Positions 1 to 9,144 of a stretch of 64,000 nucleotides of DNA are shown here, in pieces (position 1 is the first letter of the stretch; each line of letters begins with the position of its first letter). The position numbers and the translations under genes were made by a program. This DNA is from Lachnospiraceae bacterium (GTDB lineage Bacteria > Bacillota > Clostridia > Lachnospirales > Lachnospiraceae). The stretch spans positions 248,001 through 312,000 of the forward strand of contig JAKSPO010000001.1 in the NCBI GenBank assembly GCA_024404675.1, written 5' to 3'. The notes under the pieces were generated by a model that was not told the DNA's origin, did not search any database, and saw only the letters and a list, made by a program, of their open reading frames with translations.

Positions 1-1026
1 GGTATTACCTGTGATAAAGCCGGTAATGCAGTATCGGAAGCCTCATTAGTAATTCCACCCAAGCATGTATATTCGGATTCCTGTGACAATACCTGTAATG
101 TCTGTGGTGAGAAGAAAGCCGCAGAAGAAACGCATATTGCGGGAGCGGAATGGATTCGTAAGGATGGTAAGCACTGGCATATATGTATAAGTTGCGGCGA
201 GGTGATGGAGCTTGGAGAATGTAGTGCCTCTGACTGGATTACCGTAACCGAAGCCACCTGTGAGCAGGAAGGCTTTTATGTAAAGGAATGTGTTACCTGT
301 AAGGATAAGCTTGGCGAGAAAACTGTTCAAAAAACACATCAGTTCCACGAAGAGGTTACTGAGAATTCCACTAATGACAATGTTACCGAGAAGCGTTTTG
401 TATGTGATATCTGTAAGGAAACCCATATCGAGAACGTAGAACCTACGAAACACATCTATGTATTCGAGGAGGGGTATCCTGCCAACTGTATGGAAGAGGG
501 GCGAAAGGATTCCTATCGTTGCATTATCTGTGATGCAATTTCTCTTGATGAAAACGGTAAGACGCTAGTTTCTATGACTGACCTTATTCTTCCGAATGAT
601 CCGAACAATCACTACTGTACACTCATTACCGATGTGGAAGAAGAGCTTTCATATCTTGGAAACGAGAAGGAGCATTGGCTTTTATGCCCTTGTGGACGAG
701 AGGTTAATAGAGGCTCGCATGAATTTAGTGCAGACGGAACGATCTGTAAGGTTTGCGATTATTCCACTAAGGTCGATGATCACGGCGAAGCTGCGTTCTT
801 AGAGAAGGAGAATGCCAAGAAGAAGCATCGTACAATCTTACTTATCTGTATCGGTATCGGTGTAATTCTCGTAGCTTCCGTTGTGACGGTTCTTGTGCTG
901 AAGAAAAGATCGAATAAGCCGAATGAAACGATAGAAGAGAAACCGGCCGAAGAGTCTCCGACGACGGAATCTCCTTCAGAAGAAGCAAAGGTTTCTGATC
1001 ATTCAACAGAAGAGCATATCGAATAA
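1..1026 (+). CDS. Cysteine-rich surface protein with C-terminal membrane anchor (5' end outside window)
   Basis: The reading frame is open from base 1, so the true start lies upstream. The visible part contains many spaced CxxC pairs (for example CNVCG, CISCG, CVTC, CDIC, CIICD, CPCG, CKVCD) with H-x-H/W-H-type residues, as in repeated zinc-binding or disulfide modules of large Firmicutes surface proteins. An opening stretch (GITCDKAGN) resembles the end of an Ig-like domain. A hydrophobic helix of about 22 residues (TILLICIGIGVILVASVVTVLVL) is followed by KKR and an acidic Ser/Thr/Glu-rich tail of about 40 residues. This suggests an exported protein held by a C-terminal membrane segment, not an LPXTG anchor. 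Function is unknown. Confidence 0.8.
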   Translation, partial: GITCDKAGNAVSEASLVIPPKHVYSDSCDNTCNVCGEKKAAEETHIAGAEWIRKDGKHWHICISCGEVMELGECSASDWITVTEATCEQEGFYVKECVTCKDKLGEKTVQKTHQFHEEVTENSTNDNVTEKRFVCDICKETHIENVEPTKHIYVFEEGYPANCMEEGRKDSYRCIICDAISLDENGKTLVSMTDLILPNDPNNHYCTLITDVEEELSYLGNEKEHWLLCPCGREVNRGSHEFSADGTICKVCDYSTKVDDHGEAAFLEKENAKKKHRTILLICIGIGVILVASVVTVLVLKKRSNKPNETIEEKPAEESPTTESPSEEAKVSDHSTEEHIE

Positions 1027-1065
1027 ATTTTGAAAATACTAATAGAAATTCGATCAGTGATTGCG

Positions 1066-1097
1066 AAAAGCCTTCGGTATAAGCCGGAGGCTTTTTT
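1066..1097 (+). terminator. Rho-independent terminator after the surface-protein gene
   Basis: AAAAGCCTTCGG and CCGGAGGCTTTT form a 12-bp stem with one wobble pair and a short loop, followed by a T run. Confidence 0.9.
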
Positions 1098-1124
1098 GAT
1101 GATTCATAAATATTCAACATTATC

Positions 1125-1153
1125 TTGAATTTACTTTTTTATATGCATATAAT
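1125..1153 (+). promoter_or_regulatory. Sigma-A promoter for maf
   Basis: TTGAAT, 17 bp, TATAAT. The predicted transcription start near 1160 lies downstream of the ATG at 1154, which argues that maf starts at the later ATG (1190). Confidence 0.7.
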
Positions 1154-1189
1154 ATGGTTAAGATAGGTTATTTTGTGCCGGAGGAAGAA

Positions 1190-1774
1190 ATGCAGCAGAA
1201 TTATCCGATTTTTTTAGCAAGTAAATCTCCAAGAAGAAGAGAGATTCTTAGTATAATGGGCCTTACCTTTACGGTTGTAAGCTCCGATGCAGATGAAGTC
1301 ACTAGCGAAACAGAACCCGAAAAGCTTGTGGAAGAGCTTTCTCTTAGAAAGGCACTTGGTACCAGGGTTACGGATCCCGAAGCCATGGTAATCGGCTCTG
1401 ATACGGTTGTTTCATATGCAGGCAGAATACTCGGAAAGCCGAAGGATGAGGAGGAAGCATTTTCCATGCTTAAGATGCTTTCCGGGAATGTAAGCAGTGT
1501 ATATACCGGGGTAACGCTTTTCTTTCCATATAAGGATAAGCCGCCGGTTACTTTTCATACAAGGACTGAGGTTGTATTCGATACGCTTACGGATGCAGAA
1601 ATCCTTTCGTATATTAAAACCGGAGAACCGATGGATAAAGCAGGCGCTTACGGCATCCAGGGAACCTTCGGAAAGCATATTATAGAGATTCGTGGCGATT
1701 ATTATAATGTAATGGGACTTCCCATGCATGATTTATACAAAAAGTTGAAGGAAGAAAATATCATTTTCATATAG
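1190..1774 (+). CDS. maf: Maf-family nucleoside triphosphate pyrophosphatase
   Basis: A 194-residue Maf protein, a house-cleaning pyrophosphatase that hydrolyses non-canonical or modified NTPs. It was historically named a septum-formation inhibitor. The N-terminal phosphate-binding motif SKSPRRREIL (11-20), GSDTVV (69-74), LGKP (81-84) and KAGAYGIQG (about 150-158) are all present. The in-frame ATG at 1154 is rejected because the promoter -10 box abuts it. The ATG at 1190 has GGAGGA a few bases upstream and gives the usual family length. It appears to be a single gene, with a new promoter before argC. Confidence 0.93.
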   Translation: MQQNYPIFLASKSPRRREILSIMGLTFTVVSSDADEVTSETEPEKLVEELSLRKALGTRVTDPEAMVIGSDTVVSYAGRILGKPKDEEEAFSMLKMLSGNVSSVYTGVTLFFPYKDKPPVTFHTRTEVVFDTLTDAEILSYIKTGEPMDKAGAYGIQGTFGKHIIEIRGDYYNVMGLPMHDLYKKLKEENIIFI

Positions 1775-1782
1775 ATTTAGTA

Positions 1783-1810
1783 TTGATTATTTCATATTAT
1801 GGTGTATAAT
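1783..1810 (+). promoter_or_regulatory. Sigma-A promoter of the arg operon
   Basis: TTGATT, 16 bp, TATAAT. It implies a start near 1817 and a leader of about 45 nt. The leader is AT-rich and has TGAAT/ATGCA half-sites that only loosely resemble an ArgR box. Confidence 0.65.
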
Positions 1811-1861
1811 TATGAAATATTAATGAATATAATGCATAAATACAAACGGAGGATGCAAGAA

Positions 1862-2902
1862 ATGATTCGTGTAGGTATTCTTGGTGCTACCGGTTATGCC
1901 GGTCAGGAGCTTGTTAGACTTTTGCTTCAGCATAAGGAAGCGGAGATTGTTTGGTACGGATCTAAATCATATATCGATCAGAAGTTCAGCGATGTGTTCG
2001 GCAATATGTTCCGCATTGTTGACAACATCTGCATGGGCGAGGACATGGACAGACTTGCTGCGGAGTGTGATGTTATATTTACCGCTACACCGCAGGGCTA
2101 TTGCGCTTCCCTCATTAACGAGGAGATTCTTTCTAAGGTAAAGGTTATCGATTTGAGCGCAGACTTCCGTTTGAAGGATGTTTCTATTTACGAGGAATGG
2201 TATAAGCTTACGCATCCCTGTCCGCAGTTTATTGAAGAAGCTGTCTACGGTCTTTGTGAGATTAACCGTGATAAGATTAAGGATTGCAGACTTCTTGCCA
2301 ATCCCGGATGCTATACGACCTGTTCCATCACAACATTGTATCCGCTTGTAAAAGCAGGACTTATCGATCCCGATACGATTATTATTGATGCAAAGTCAGG
2401 TACCTCCGGTGCCGGACGTGGTGCTAAGCTTCCGAACCTTTTCTGTGAGGTGAATGAAAATATCAAGGCTTACGGCGTTGCAACCCATCGTCATACCCCT
2501 GAGATTGAGGAGCAGCTTGGTTATGCCTGTGGTAAGAATGTAACGCTTACCTTTACGCCGCACCTCGTTCCGATGCAGCGTGGTATTCTGGTTACCTCCT
2601 ATGCAAAGCTTATGCCCGGTGTTACTTCTGAGGATATTAAGGCAGCTTACGAGGCGGCTTACAAGGATGAATACTTCGTACGTCTTCTTCCCGAAGGAAC
2701 CTGTCCGGAAACCAAATGGGTAGAGGGCAGCAACTATGTGGATATCGGTTTTAAGCTTGATAAGCGAACCAATCGTATCATCGCTATGGGTGCCCTTGAC
2801 AATCTTGTAAAGGGTGCAGCAGGTCAGGCAGTACAGAATATGAATATTATGTTTGGACTTTCGGAGCAGGAAGGACTCAGACTTGTTCCGATGTATCCAT
2901 AG
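1862..2902 (+). CDS. argC: N-acetyl-gamma-glutamyl-phosphate reductase
   Basis: NADPH-dependent reduction of N-acetylglutamyl phosphate to the semialdehyde, third step of arginine synthesis. The Rossmann motif GATGYAG is at 8-14. The catalytic cysteine is in LANPGC (C150) and the catalytic histidine region is HRHTPEI (209-215). Length is 346 residues, normal for the family. An earlier in-frame ATG (1799) lies upstream of the predicted transcription start, while ATG 1862 has GGAGG 9 bases before it. It is the first gene of argC-argJ-argB-argD, with 14 bp to argJ. Confidence 0.96.
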   Translation: MIRVGILGATGYAGQELVRLLLQHKEAEIVWYGSKSYIDQKFSDVFGNMFRIVDNICMGEDMDRLAAECDVIFTATPQGYCASLINEEILSKVKVIDLSADFRLKDVSIYEEWYKLTHPCPQFIEEAVYGLCEINRDKIKDCRLLANPGCYTTCSITTLYPLVKAGLIDPDTIIIDAKSGTSGAGRGAKLPNLFCEVNENIKAYGVATHRHTPEIEEQLGYACGKNVTLTFTPHLVPMQRGILVTSYAKLMPGVTSEDIKAAYEAAYKDEYFVRLLPEGTCPETKWVEGSNYVDIGFKLDKRTNRIIAMGALDNLVKGAAGQAVQNMNIMFGLSEQEGLRLVPMYP

Positions 2903-2916
2903 GAAAGGATAGAATT

Positions 2917-4140
2917 ATGAAGAAGATCAATGGTAATGTAACTACCCCGAAGGGCTTTCAGGCAAGCGGCGTTATGGCCGGTATCCGTAAGAAGAACAGA
3001 AAGGATATTGCACTTGTATATTCCGAGGCAGACTGTGTTGCAGGTGCCACATTTACCACGAACAGAGTAAAGGCAGCTCCTGTTAACTGGGATATTTCCA
3101 TTCTTAGAAACGGCCTTTCGAAGCATGCCGTTGTATTAAACAGCGGTATCGCCAATGCATGTATGGGAGAGCAGGGTGTTAAGGACAACTTCGCATTTGC
3201 CGAAGCTGTAGCAAAGGAGCTTAATCTGAAGCCCGAGCAGGTATTTACCGCATCCACCGGCGTTATCGGACAGCCTATGCCGATGCAGGTAATTCTTCCC
3301 GGTATTCAGGAAGCCGCGAAGGCACTTTCCGACACAAACGAAGGTGGTAAGAATGCGTCCGAAGCCATTATGACAACAGATACCGTAAGTAAGACTGTAG
3401 CTTGTGAGCTTACCATTGGTGAGACGAAGGTAATGATTGGCGGTATGAGCAAGGGCTCCGGTATGATTCATCCGAATATGGCAACGATGCTCAGTGTTGT
3501 AACAACCGATATTAATATTGATGAGGCACTTCTGCAGGAGGCTGTTTCCGCTGCCGTTAAGGATACCTTCAATATGATTTCCGTTGACCGTGACACCTCA
3601 ACGAACGACACCTTTATCGTTCTTGCTAACGGCCTTGCAGGCAATGAGAAGATTGTTACTAAGGACAAGGCTTACGAGGAATTTGCCGCTGCACTTTTCG
3701 CAGTATGCGAAGACCTTGCAAAGAAGATGGCTCATGACGGCGAGGGGGCAACCAAGCTTCTTACCTGTGAGATTTATAACGCAAAATCTAAGGAAGATGC
3801 CCGTGTTCTTGCAAAGTCTGTTATATCCTCGAATCTTGTTAAGGCTGCATTCTTCGGAAGCGATGCCAACTGGGGACGTGTGCTTTGTGCACTTGGCTAT
3901 TCCGGTGTCGATTTCGACCCGACCAAGGTAGATATCACCATCGCCCAGGAGAAGGATAAGCTTGATATCGTAAAGAACGGTATGGCAATCGATTACTCCG
4001 AGGAGGTTGCAACTATGATGCTTAGTAAGGACAATGTAAGCTTCGTTGTTGATATGCATGACGGTGCCTTCGATGCTACCGCATGGGGCTGTGACCTTAC
4101 TTATGATTATGTTAAGATTAACGGCGACTACCGTTCATAA
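2917..4140 (+). CDS. argJ: Bifunctional ornithine acetyltransferase / N-acetylglutamate synthase
   Basis: Transfers acetyl from N-acetylornithine to glutamate. This recycles the acetyl group and defines the cyclic arginine pathway. Members can also use acetyl-CoA, which I infer here only from the absence of a local argA. The autoproteolytic site is in HPNMATML, with cleavage expected between A189 and T190 so that T190 becomes the nucleophile of the beta chain. Length is 407 residues, complete. Ribosome site AGGA precedes the ATG. It lies between argC and argB on one transcript. Confidence 0.96.
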   Translation: MKKINGNVTTPKGFQASGVMAGIRKKNRKDIALVYSEADCVAGATFTTNRVKAAPVNWDISILRNGLSKHAVVLNSGIANACMGEQGVKDNFAFAEAVAKELNLKPEQVFTASTGVIGQPMPMQVILPGIQEAAKALSDTNEGGKNASEAIMTTDTVSKTVACELTIGETKVMIGGMSKGSGMIHPNMATMLSVVTTDINIDEALLQEAVSAAVKDTFNMISVDRDTSTNDTFIVLANGLAGNEKIVTKDKAYEEFAAALFAVCEDLAKKMAHDGEGATKLLTCEIYNAKSKEDARVLAKSVISSNLVKAAFFGSDANWGRVLCALGYSGVDFDPTKVDITIAQEKDKLDIVKNGMAIDYSEEVATMMLSKDNVSFVVDMHDGAFDATAWGCDLTYDYVKINGDYRS

Positions 4141-4167
4141 TATCGTTTTTAACCAGGAGATAAGATA

Positions 4168-5064
4168 ATGAGCACGGATAAGAAAGTAAACCAGGCAATC
4201 GGAAAAGCAACGACCCTTATCGAGGCTTTGCCGTATATTCGTAAATTCAATAATAAAATCGTTGTCGTTAAGTATGGCGGAAGCGCAATGCTTGATGAGG
4301 GCCTTAAGAAAAATGTCATCCAGGACGTTGCACTTCTTAAGCACATCGGCATGCATCCCGTAATTGTTCACGGCGGTGGCAAGGAGATTTCCAAATGGGT
4401 TTCCATGATGGGGAAGGAGCCTGAGTTCGTGAACGGACTTCGTGTAACCGATGCGGAAACAATGGAAGTTGCAGAGATGGTTCTTAACAAGGTTAACAAG
4501 AGTCTTGTTCAGTTCCTTGAGTTAAATGGTGTAAAGGCAGTCGGCCTTACCGGCAAGGACGGCGGCATGCTTCGCGTTGAGAAGAAGTATGTAGACGGAA
4601 AGGACATCGGTTTTGTAGGAAATATCGTTGATGTAGATACCAATATTATCGATACCCTCATCGAAAACGGTTATGTTCCTGTCATCGCACCGATTGGTAT
4701 GGATAAGGACTACCTTGGTTATAACATCAATGCAGATGATGCAGCTTGTGCAATCGCAGGTGCACTTGGTGCGGAAAAGCTTGCTTTCCTTACCGATATC
4801 GAAGGCGTATGCAAGGACCCGAAGGATCCTTCCACCCTGATGTCTGTTCTGACCCTCGAGGATGCGGAGAAGCTGATTACCGACGGCTATATCGGCGGCG
4901 GCATGCTTCCGAAGCTTCGTAACTGTATCGACGCCGTTAAGAGCGGTGTAAGCCGTGTACATATTCTTGACGGACGTAAGGAGCATTGTCTTTTGCTCGA
5001 GTTCTTTACGCAGGAAGGCGTAGGAACCGCTATTGTTAACAATCTGGAGGAATCTTATGAATAA
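4168..5064 (+). CDS. argB: Acetylglutamate kinase
   Basis: Phosphorylates N-acetylglutamate, the controlled step of the cyclic pathway. Amino-acid-kinase fold motifs are visible: KYGGSAM (35-41) and VHGGGKEI (67-74). An N-terminal helix of about 25 residues ([11 protein letters not shown]) precedes the kinase core. In the family this extension marks arginine-inhibited hexameric enzymes, so feedback inhibition by arginine is likely (inference). Its 3' end overlaps the argD start by 8 bp, suggesting translational coupling. Confidence 0.95.
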   Translation: MSTDKKVNQAIGKATTLIEALPYIRKFNNKIVVVKYGGSAMLDEGLKKNVIQDVALLKHIGMHPVIVHGGGKEISKWVSMMGKEPEFVNGLRVTDAETMEVAEMVLNKVNKSLVQFLELNGVKAVGLTGKDGGMLRVEKKYVDGKDIGFVGNIVDVDTNIIDTLIENGYVPVIAPIGMDKDYLGYNINADDAACAIAGALGAEKLAFLTDIEGVCKDPKDPSTLMSVLTLEDAEKLITDGYIGGGMLPKLRNCIDAVKSGVSRVHILDGRKEHCLLLEFFTQEGVGTAIVNNLEESYE

Positions 5065-6250
5065 GCAGGAAACTATCGCACTCGGCGAATCCTGTCTGCT
5101 TCATACCTATAACCGGTTCCCGATGGTTTTAGACCACGGAGACGGTGCATATCTGTATGAGACGGACGGAACGAAATATCTTGACTTTGCCGCAGGTATC
5201 GCCGTATTTGCCTTCGGCTATAATAACAAAGCATACAATGATGCCTTGAAGGGACAGATCGACAAGCTCATTCACACCTCCAATCTTTACTATAATGAGC
5301 CTTCTATTCATGCAGCGAAGCTTTTTTGCGAGGCTTCCGGAATGGACCGCGTATTCTTTACGAACAGCGGTACCGAGGCAATTGAGGGTGCAATTAAGCT
5401 TGCAAGAAAGTATTATTACAAAAAGCACGGTAGTGCCGACAGCGAAGTAATTGCGATGGAGCATTCCTTCCACGGCCGCAGTATGGGTGCGCTTTCCGTA
5501 ACCGGTAAGCTTGCCTACAGAGAGCAGTTTGAGCCGCTCATCGGTGGCGTCAGATTCGCTGATTTCAATGATTTCGAAAGCGTATGCTCGAGGGTAAATG
5601 ATAAGACCTGTGCCATCATTATGGAGACTGTTCAGGGTGAAGGCGGAATCTATCCGGCAGATGCCGCATTTTTGAAAAAGGTTCGTGCACTTTGTGACGA
5701 GAAGGACATTCTTCTGATTCTTGATGAAATTCAGTGCGGTATGGGTCGTACCGGTAAGATGTTTGCTTACCAGAATTACGGAATTGAGCCGGATATTCTT
5801 ACCTCCGCTAAGGCACTCGGCTGCGGTGTACCGGTAGGCTGCTTTGCCTGCAAGGAAAGCTGTGCAGCGATGGAGCCCGGTGATCACGGTTCGACCTACG
5901 GTGGCAACCCGCTTGTTTGTAAGGCTGTTGAGACAGTATTTACCCTTTTTGAAGAGACGAAGCTTGCGGAGCATGCAGCGAAGATGGGTAAGCTTCTGTA
6001 TGACGAGCTCGAGAAGGTAAAGGCAGATTATGCCTGCGTTACGGACCACAGAGGAATCGGTCTGATGCAGGGACTTGAGTTTTCTATTCCTGCAGGCCCT
6101 ATTGTAAAGGAAACAATCCATCAGGGCTGTATCGTAATCAGTGCCGGAACGAATATCATTCGTTTTGTTCCGCCGCTCATCATCGAAGAAACACATATTA
6201 AAGAGATGATCACCTGCCTTAGAAAGGCACTTGATATTGTAACTGCATAA
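5057..6250 (+). CDS. argD: Acetylornithine aminotransferase
   Basis: PLP-dependent class-III aminotransferase converting N-acetylglutamate semialdehyde to N-acetylornithine. It has NSGTEA (103-108), DEIQCG (223-228), Schiff-base lysine K252 in TSAKALG, and the STYGGNP motif. Length is 397 residues. The ATG at 5057 inside the end of argB has GGAGG upstream; an earlier in-frame ATG is less well placed. Last gene of the arg operon. No argF, carAB, argG or argH is in this window. Confidence 0.95.
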   Translation: MNKQETIALGESCLLHTYNRFPMVLDHGDGAYLYETDGTKYLDFAAGIAVFAFGYNNKAYNDALKGQIDKLIHTSNLYYNEPSIHAAKLFCEASGMDRVFFTNSGTEAIEGAIKLARKYYYKKHGSADSEVIAMEHSFHGRSMGALSVTGKLAYREQFEPLIGGVRFADFNDFESVCSRVNDKTCAIIMETVQGEGGIYPADAAFLKKVRALCDEKDILLILDEIQCGMGRTGKMFAYQNYGIEPDILTSAKALGCGVPVGCFACKESCAAMEPGDHGSTYGGNPLVCKAVETVFTLFEETKLAEHAAKMGKLLYDELEKVKADYACVTDHRGIGLMQGLEFSIPAGPIVKETIHQGCIVISAGTNIIRFVPPLIIEETHIKEMITCLRKALDIVTA

Positions 6251-6256
6251 GAATGG

Positions 6257-6286
6257 ACAGGGCGACAAGGGTCGTCCTGTTTTTTT
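6257..6286 (+). terminator. Terminator of the arg operon
   Basis: ACAGGGCGAC/GTCGTCCTGT stem with one wobble pair and a 4-nt loop, followed by seven T. Confidence 0.92.
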
Positions 6287-6322
6287 AGTAATATAGCACA
6301 AAAATTGCTTCCGATTTTCTTC

Positions 6323-6351
6323 TTGCTTAATAGTGCAACTTAGGGTAGGAT
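6323..6351 (+). promoter_or_regulatory. Putative promoter of the comEA operon
   Basis: TTGCTT, 17 bp, TAGGAT. The predicted start falls near 6358, on top of the GTG that opens the longest comEA frame. Either the transcript is nearly leaderless or the downstream TTG at 6391, preceded by GGAAAGGA, is used. Confidence 0.45.
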
Positions 6352-6357
6352 AGAATT

Positions 6358-7014
6358 GTGTATGATGCTTTGTCCGGAAAGGACAGTTTCTTGAAGCGTA
6401 TTTCTATAATTATAACCGCGCTTTTTATTGTGATAGCCGGCTTCATTTACATTTTTAATTATTATTCCGGTAAGGAACTGAGAGATTATGGCCAAAAAGA
6501 AAGAACAACCGAAGAAGGTATCCCCTCTGCGAAAGATATTTCGCCTTCTAGTGAAGCTTGGGAAGCTGGCACTCCTTGGCTTGAAACTGAAGAATATTGC
6601 GTCTTCCTTTGCGGGGAAGTCCAAAGAGAAGGAGTCTACTACCTAGCGAAAGGAGCACGCATCGATGATGCGATTCTTGCGGCAGGCGGCTTTACCGATT
6701 CTGCCGATCGAAGCTATTGGAATCTTGCTGCCTTTATCTATGACGGTCAGCAGATTTATGTTCCTGCTAAGGGAGAGCTTTCTATGCCTGTCAAAGAGCA
6801 GTCGCATTATGATTCCTACGGAAGGCTTGATCTGAATACCGCAACTCTTTCGGAGCTCGTAGCGTTAAGCGGAATCGGAGAGAAGCGGGCAAGAGACATT
6901 TTATCCTATCGGGATAAGGTTGGCCGGTTTGAAAGCATTGAACAGCTGATGAATATTTCCGGAATTAAGGGTTCTACATTTTCCGATATCAAGGATTATA
7001 TTTTTGTACGATAA
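6358..7014 (+). CDS. comEA: ComEA-family DNA receptor (SLBB plus helix-hairpin-helix)
   Basis: Membrane-anchored double-stranded DNA-binding protein of natural transformation. One N-terminal transmembrane helix (about 14-35) is followed by a linker, an SLBB-like domain (about 80-138; CGEVQREGVYYL, AAGGFT), then a helix-hairpin-helix domain (159-218) with LNTAT, SGIGEKRA and SGIKGST. Length is 218 residues, typical of ComEA. Start uncertain: GTG 6358 (AGGA upstream) or TTG 6391 (GGAAAGGA 7 bases upstream), which would trim 11 residues. It opens an operon with a two-component system, a GerMN lipoprotein and comEC. Confidence 0.88.
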   Translation: MYDALSGKDSFLKRISIIITALFIVIAGFIYIFNYYSGKELRDYGQKERTTEEGIPSAKDISPSSEAWEAGTPWLETEEYCVFLCGEVQREGVYYLAKGARIDDAILAAGGFTDSADRSYWNLAAFIYDGQQIYVPAKGELSMPVKEQSHYDSYGRLDLNTATLSELVALSGIGEKRARDILSYRDKVGRFESIEQLMNISGIKGSTFSDIKDYIFVR

Positions 7015-7025
7015 GAGGTTTTATG

Positions 7026-7718
7026 ATGAAGAGAGTTCTGGTGGTTGACGATGAGAAGCTCATTGTAAAAGGAATCAAATTCAGCCTTGAGCACGACGGC
7101 ATGCAGGTGGATGTTGCCTATGACGGCGAGGAAGCGCTTCGTGCCATACAGGAGAATACCTATGACATTGTGCTTCTTGATGTGATGCTTCCGAAGCTTT
7201 CCGGTTACGAGGTATGTCAGCAGGTGCGTGAATTCTCGATGGTGCCGATTATTATGGTTACAGCCAAGTCCGATGATATCGATAAGATTTTAGGCCTTGA
7301 ATACGGTGCGGACGATTATATCACAAAGCCCTTCAATATCCTTGAAGTTAAGGCCAGAATGAAAGCTATTATGCGTAGAAGTGTGTTGCAGGAGTCTGCC
7401 CTTGAAAGCGCAAAACAGCTTGTTTATGAGGGCTTCCTGTTAGATTGTGAGAGCCGCAGACTTTTTATTGACGACAAGGAAGTCCGTCTTACAACGAAGG
7501 AGTATGAGGTTTTAGAGCTTCTTGCTTCGCATCCGAATAAGATTTACAGCCGTGACAACCTGATGAATATTATCTGGGGATATGAATTCGTCGGAGACCT
7601 ACGTACGGTTGATGTCCATGTCCGTCGACTTCGTGAGAAAATAGAAAAGGATCCCGGTGAACCGACATATATCCAGACGAAGTGGGGCTCCGGTTATTAT
7701 TTTAATGACAATGAATAA
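7026..7718 (+). CDS. OmpR/PhoB-family response regulator
   Basis: Receiver domain with acidic pocket D8/D9, phospho-acceptor D52 (VLLDVMLP), T79 and K101 (ITKPFN), then a winged-helix DNA-binding domain (about 130-230) with the LTTKEYEVLELL and VDVHVRRLREKI signatures. ATG 7023 and 7026 are both possible; 7026 lies 7 bases after AAGAGG. The gene follows comEA by about 10 bp and overlaps the histidine kinase start, so the pair is co-translated. Target genes cannot be read from the sequence. The operon itself is an obvious candidate. Confidence 0.93.
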   Translation: MKRVLVVDDEKLIVKGIKFSLEHDGMQVDVAYDGEEALRAIQENTYDIVLLDVMLPKLSGYEVCQQVREFSMVPIIMVTAKSDDIDKILGLEYGADDYITKPFNILEVKARMKAIMRRSVLQESALESAKQLVYEGFLLDCESRRLFIDDKEVRLTTKEYEVLELLASHPNKIYSRDNLMNIIWGYEFVGDLRTVDVHVRRLREKIEKDPGEPTYIQTKWGSGYYFNDNE

Positions 7719-9144
7719 GTTATTCGGCAGAATCAGTATCGGCTTTGTTATCTTTTTGTTACTTGTTCTGGTCGGTTTCGTTGGCAGTGTATCCGTATGC
7801 GTGGGACTGTATGTTTCCGAGAAGCGTTCGATTGCCGACACCCGTTCCGCAGAACAGCTTGAGGACTCTTTGGCATCTTTCATTCTGAAGATGAAATCGG
7901 AGGGCTTTCCCGATTTCGTTTCTAACCAGTCCTTAATCGAACAGATCAATAATCTTGCTTATCTTCACGAGGGACGCATTCTGATATGCGGCTCTGATTT
8001 TCGTGTCCATTACGATACCGGCTTTACTTATACAGGAAAATATTATATTTCCAATGCTGCTATGGCGGCAATCAAAGGAAAGAAGACGAAGCATATTGAC
8101 GAGAACAAGCACTTTATGGAGCTTTGCATTCCTCTGTCGGAAGGTCCGGGCGATCCGAGCATCGGTGTTATCGCTATACATTATTCCTTAGAGCCCGAAT
8201 TCAAGCTTCTTAGTAAGAAAGTGAATCGTTATATTGCCTATTGTACCGCAAGTCTTGTTTTATTGATTGTAGCTGCTTTGTTTGTAAGCATTCGGGTATC
8301 GAAACCGATTCGTAATCTTTCGAATGCATTTGTTCATCTATCTGACAAGGATCCGCTTCCCGTAAAGGGCTATCGTGAGATTTCTGAGATTGCCGATCGA
8401 ACGAATCAGCTTCGTCTTACGCTCAGCGAGATCGATCAGTCCAGACAGGCATTTGTTTCAAATGTTTCACATGAACTGAAGACGCCGATGGCTTCCATGA
8501 AGGTTTTGGCAGATTCGCTTCTTTCCGAAGAGGATGCACCGGTTGAGATGTATCGGGAATTCCTGCAGGACATTAATTCCGAGATTGATCGCGAGAATGC
8601 GATTATTTCCGATCTGCTGCTTTTGGTTGGAATGGACCGGAATAACAATAAGCTAAGCTTCAAAAACACCCATATCAATCCGTTAATTGAGATTGTTCTG
8701 AACCGTATTACCCCGATGGCTGCAACGCAGTCCATTGAAGTTGTTTACGAGAATTTTCGTGATGTATACGCAGATATTGATGAGAATAAGCTTATCATTG
8801 CGCTTACGAATATTTTTGATAATGCGGTCAAATACAATCGTCCCGGCGGTTATGTGCATGTAACACTGAATAATGATATTTCAAACCTTTATATTTCCGT
8901 GGAGGATAGCGGTATTGGCATCCCGGAGGAATCGCTGCCGCATCTTTTTGAACGGTTCTATCGTGTCGACAAGGCGCGTTCTAGGAGCACCGGCGGCAAC
9001 GGCCTGGGGCTTTCCATTTCTTATGAGATTATCAAGGCGCATCTTGGTGAGATCAAGGTTTACAGCCGTATTGACGAGGGAACAACATTTTTGATTCGAA
9101 TTCCACTGAAGAATACTGCAAAGGATACTACTTATAACGCATGA
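7711..9144 (+). CDS. Sensor histidine kinase
   Basis: Partner of the preceding regulator. Two transmembrane helices (about 7-35 and 173-196) enclose an extracytoplasmic sensor of about 135 residues. HAMP, then HisKA with phospho-acceptor H254 in SNVSHELKTPM, then HATPase_c with the N box (NIFDNAVKYN), G1 (DSGIGIPEE), F box (LFERFYR) and G2 (GGNGLGLS). About 477 residues. ATG 7711 overlaps the regulator's stop codon; ATG 7705 is an alternative. Its last four bases overlap the lipoprotein start. The sensed signal is unknown; the external domain suggests an envelope cue. Confidence 0.93.
   Translation: MNKLFGRISIGFVIFLLLVLVGFVGSVSVCVGLYVSEKRSIADTRSAEQLEDSLASFILKMKSEGFPDFVSNQSLIEQINNLAYLHEGRILICGSDFRVHYDTGFTYTGKYYISNAAMAAIKGKKTKHIDENKHFMELCIPLSEGPGDPSIGVIAIHYSLEPEFKLLSKKVNRYIAYCTASLVLLIVAALFVSIRVSKPIRNLSNAFVHLSDKDPLPVKGYREISEIADRTNQLRLTLSEIDQSRQAFVSNVSHELKTPMASMKVLADSLLSEEDAPVEMYREFLQDINSEIDRENAIISDLLLLVGMDRNNNKLSFKNTHINPLIEIVLNRITPMAATQSIEVVYENFRDVYADIDENKLIIALTNIFDNAVKYNRPGGYVHVTLNNDISNLYISVEDSGIGIPEESLPHLFERFYRVDKARSRSTGGNGLGLSISYEIIKAHLGEIKVYSRIDEGTTFLIRIPLKNTAKDTTYNA

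Noticed and set aside
1154-1189. Longer maf start at 1154
   Set aside because: The predicted -10 box ends just before it and transcription should start downstream; ATG 1190 has the ribosome site.
1811-1861. ArgR operator in the arg leader
   Set aside because: TGAAT and ATGCA half-sites occur but with wrong spacing and mismatches; not strong enough to list as a site.
5129-6301. Long open frame on the minus strand opposite argD
   Set aside because: It is fully antisense to a well-supported gene, has a Leu/Cys/Arg-rich translation with no domain, no ribosome site, and arises from codon bias of argD.
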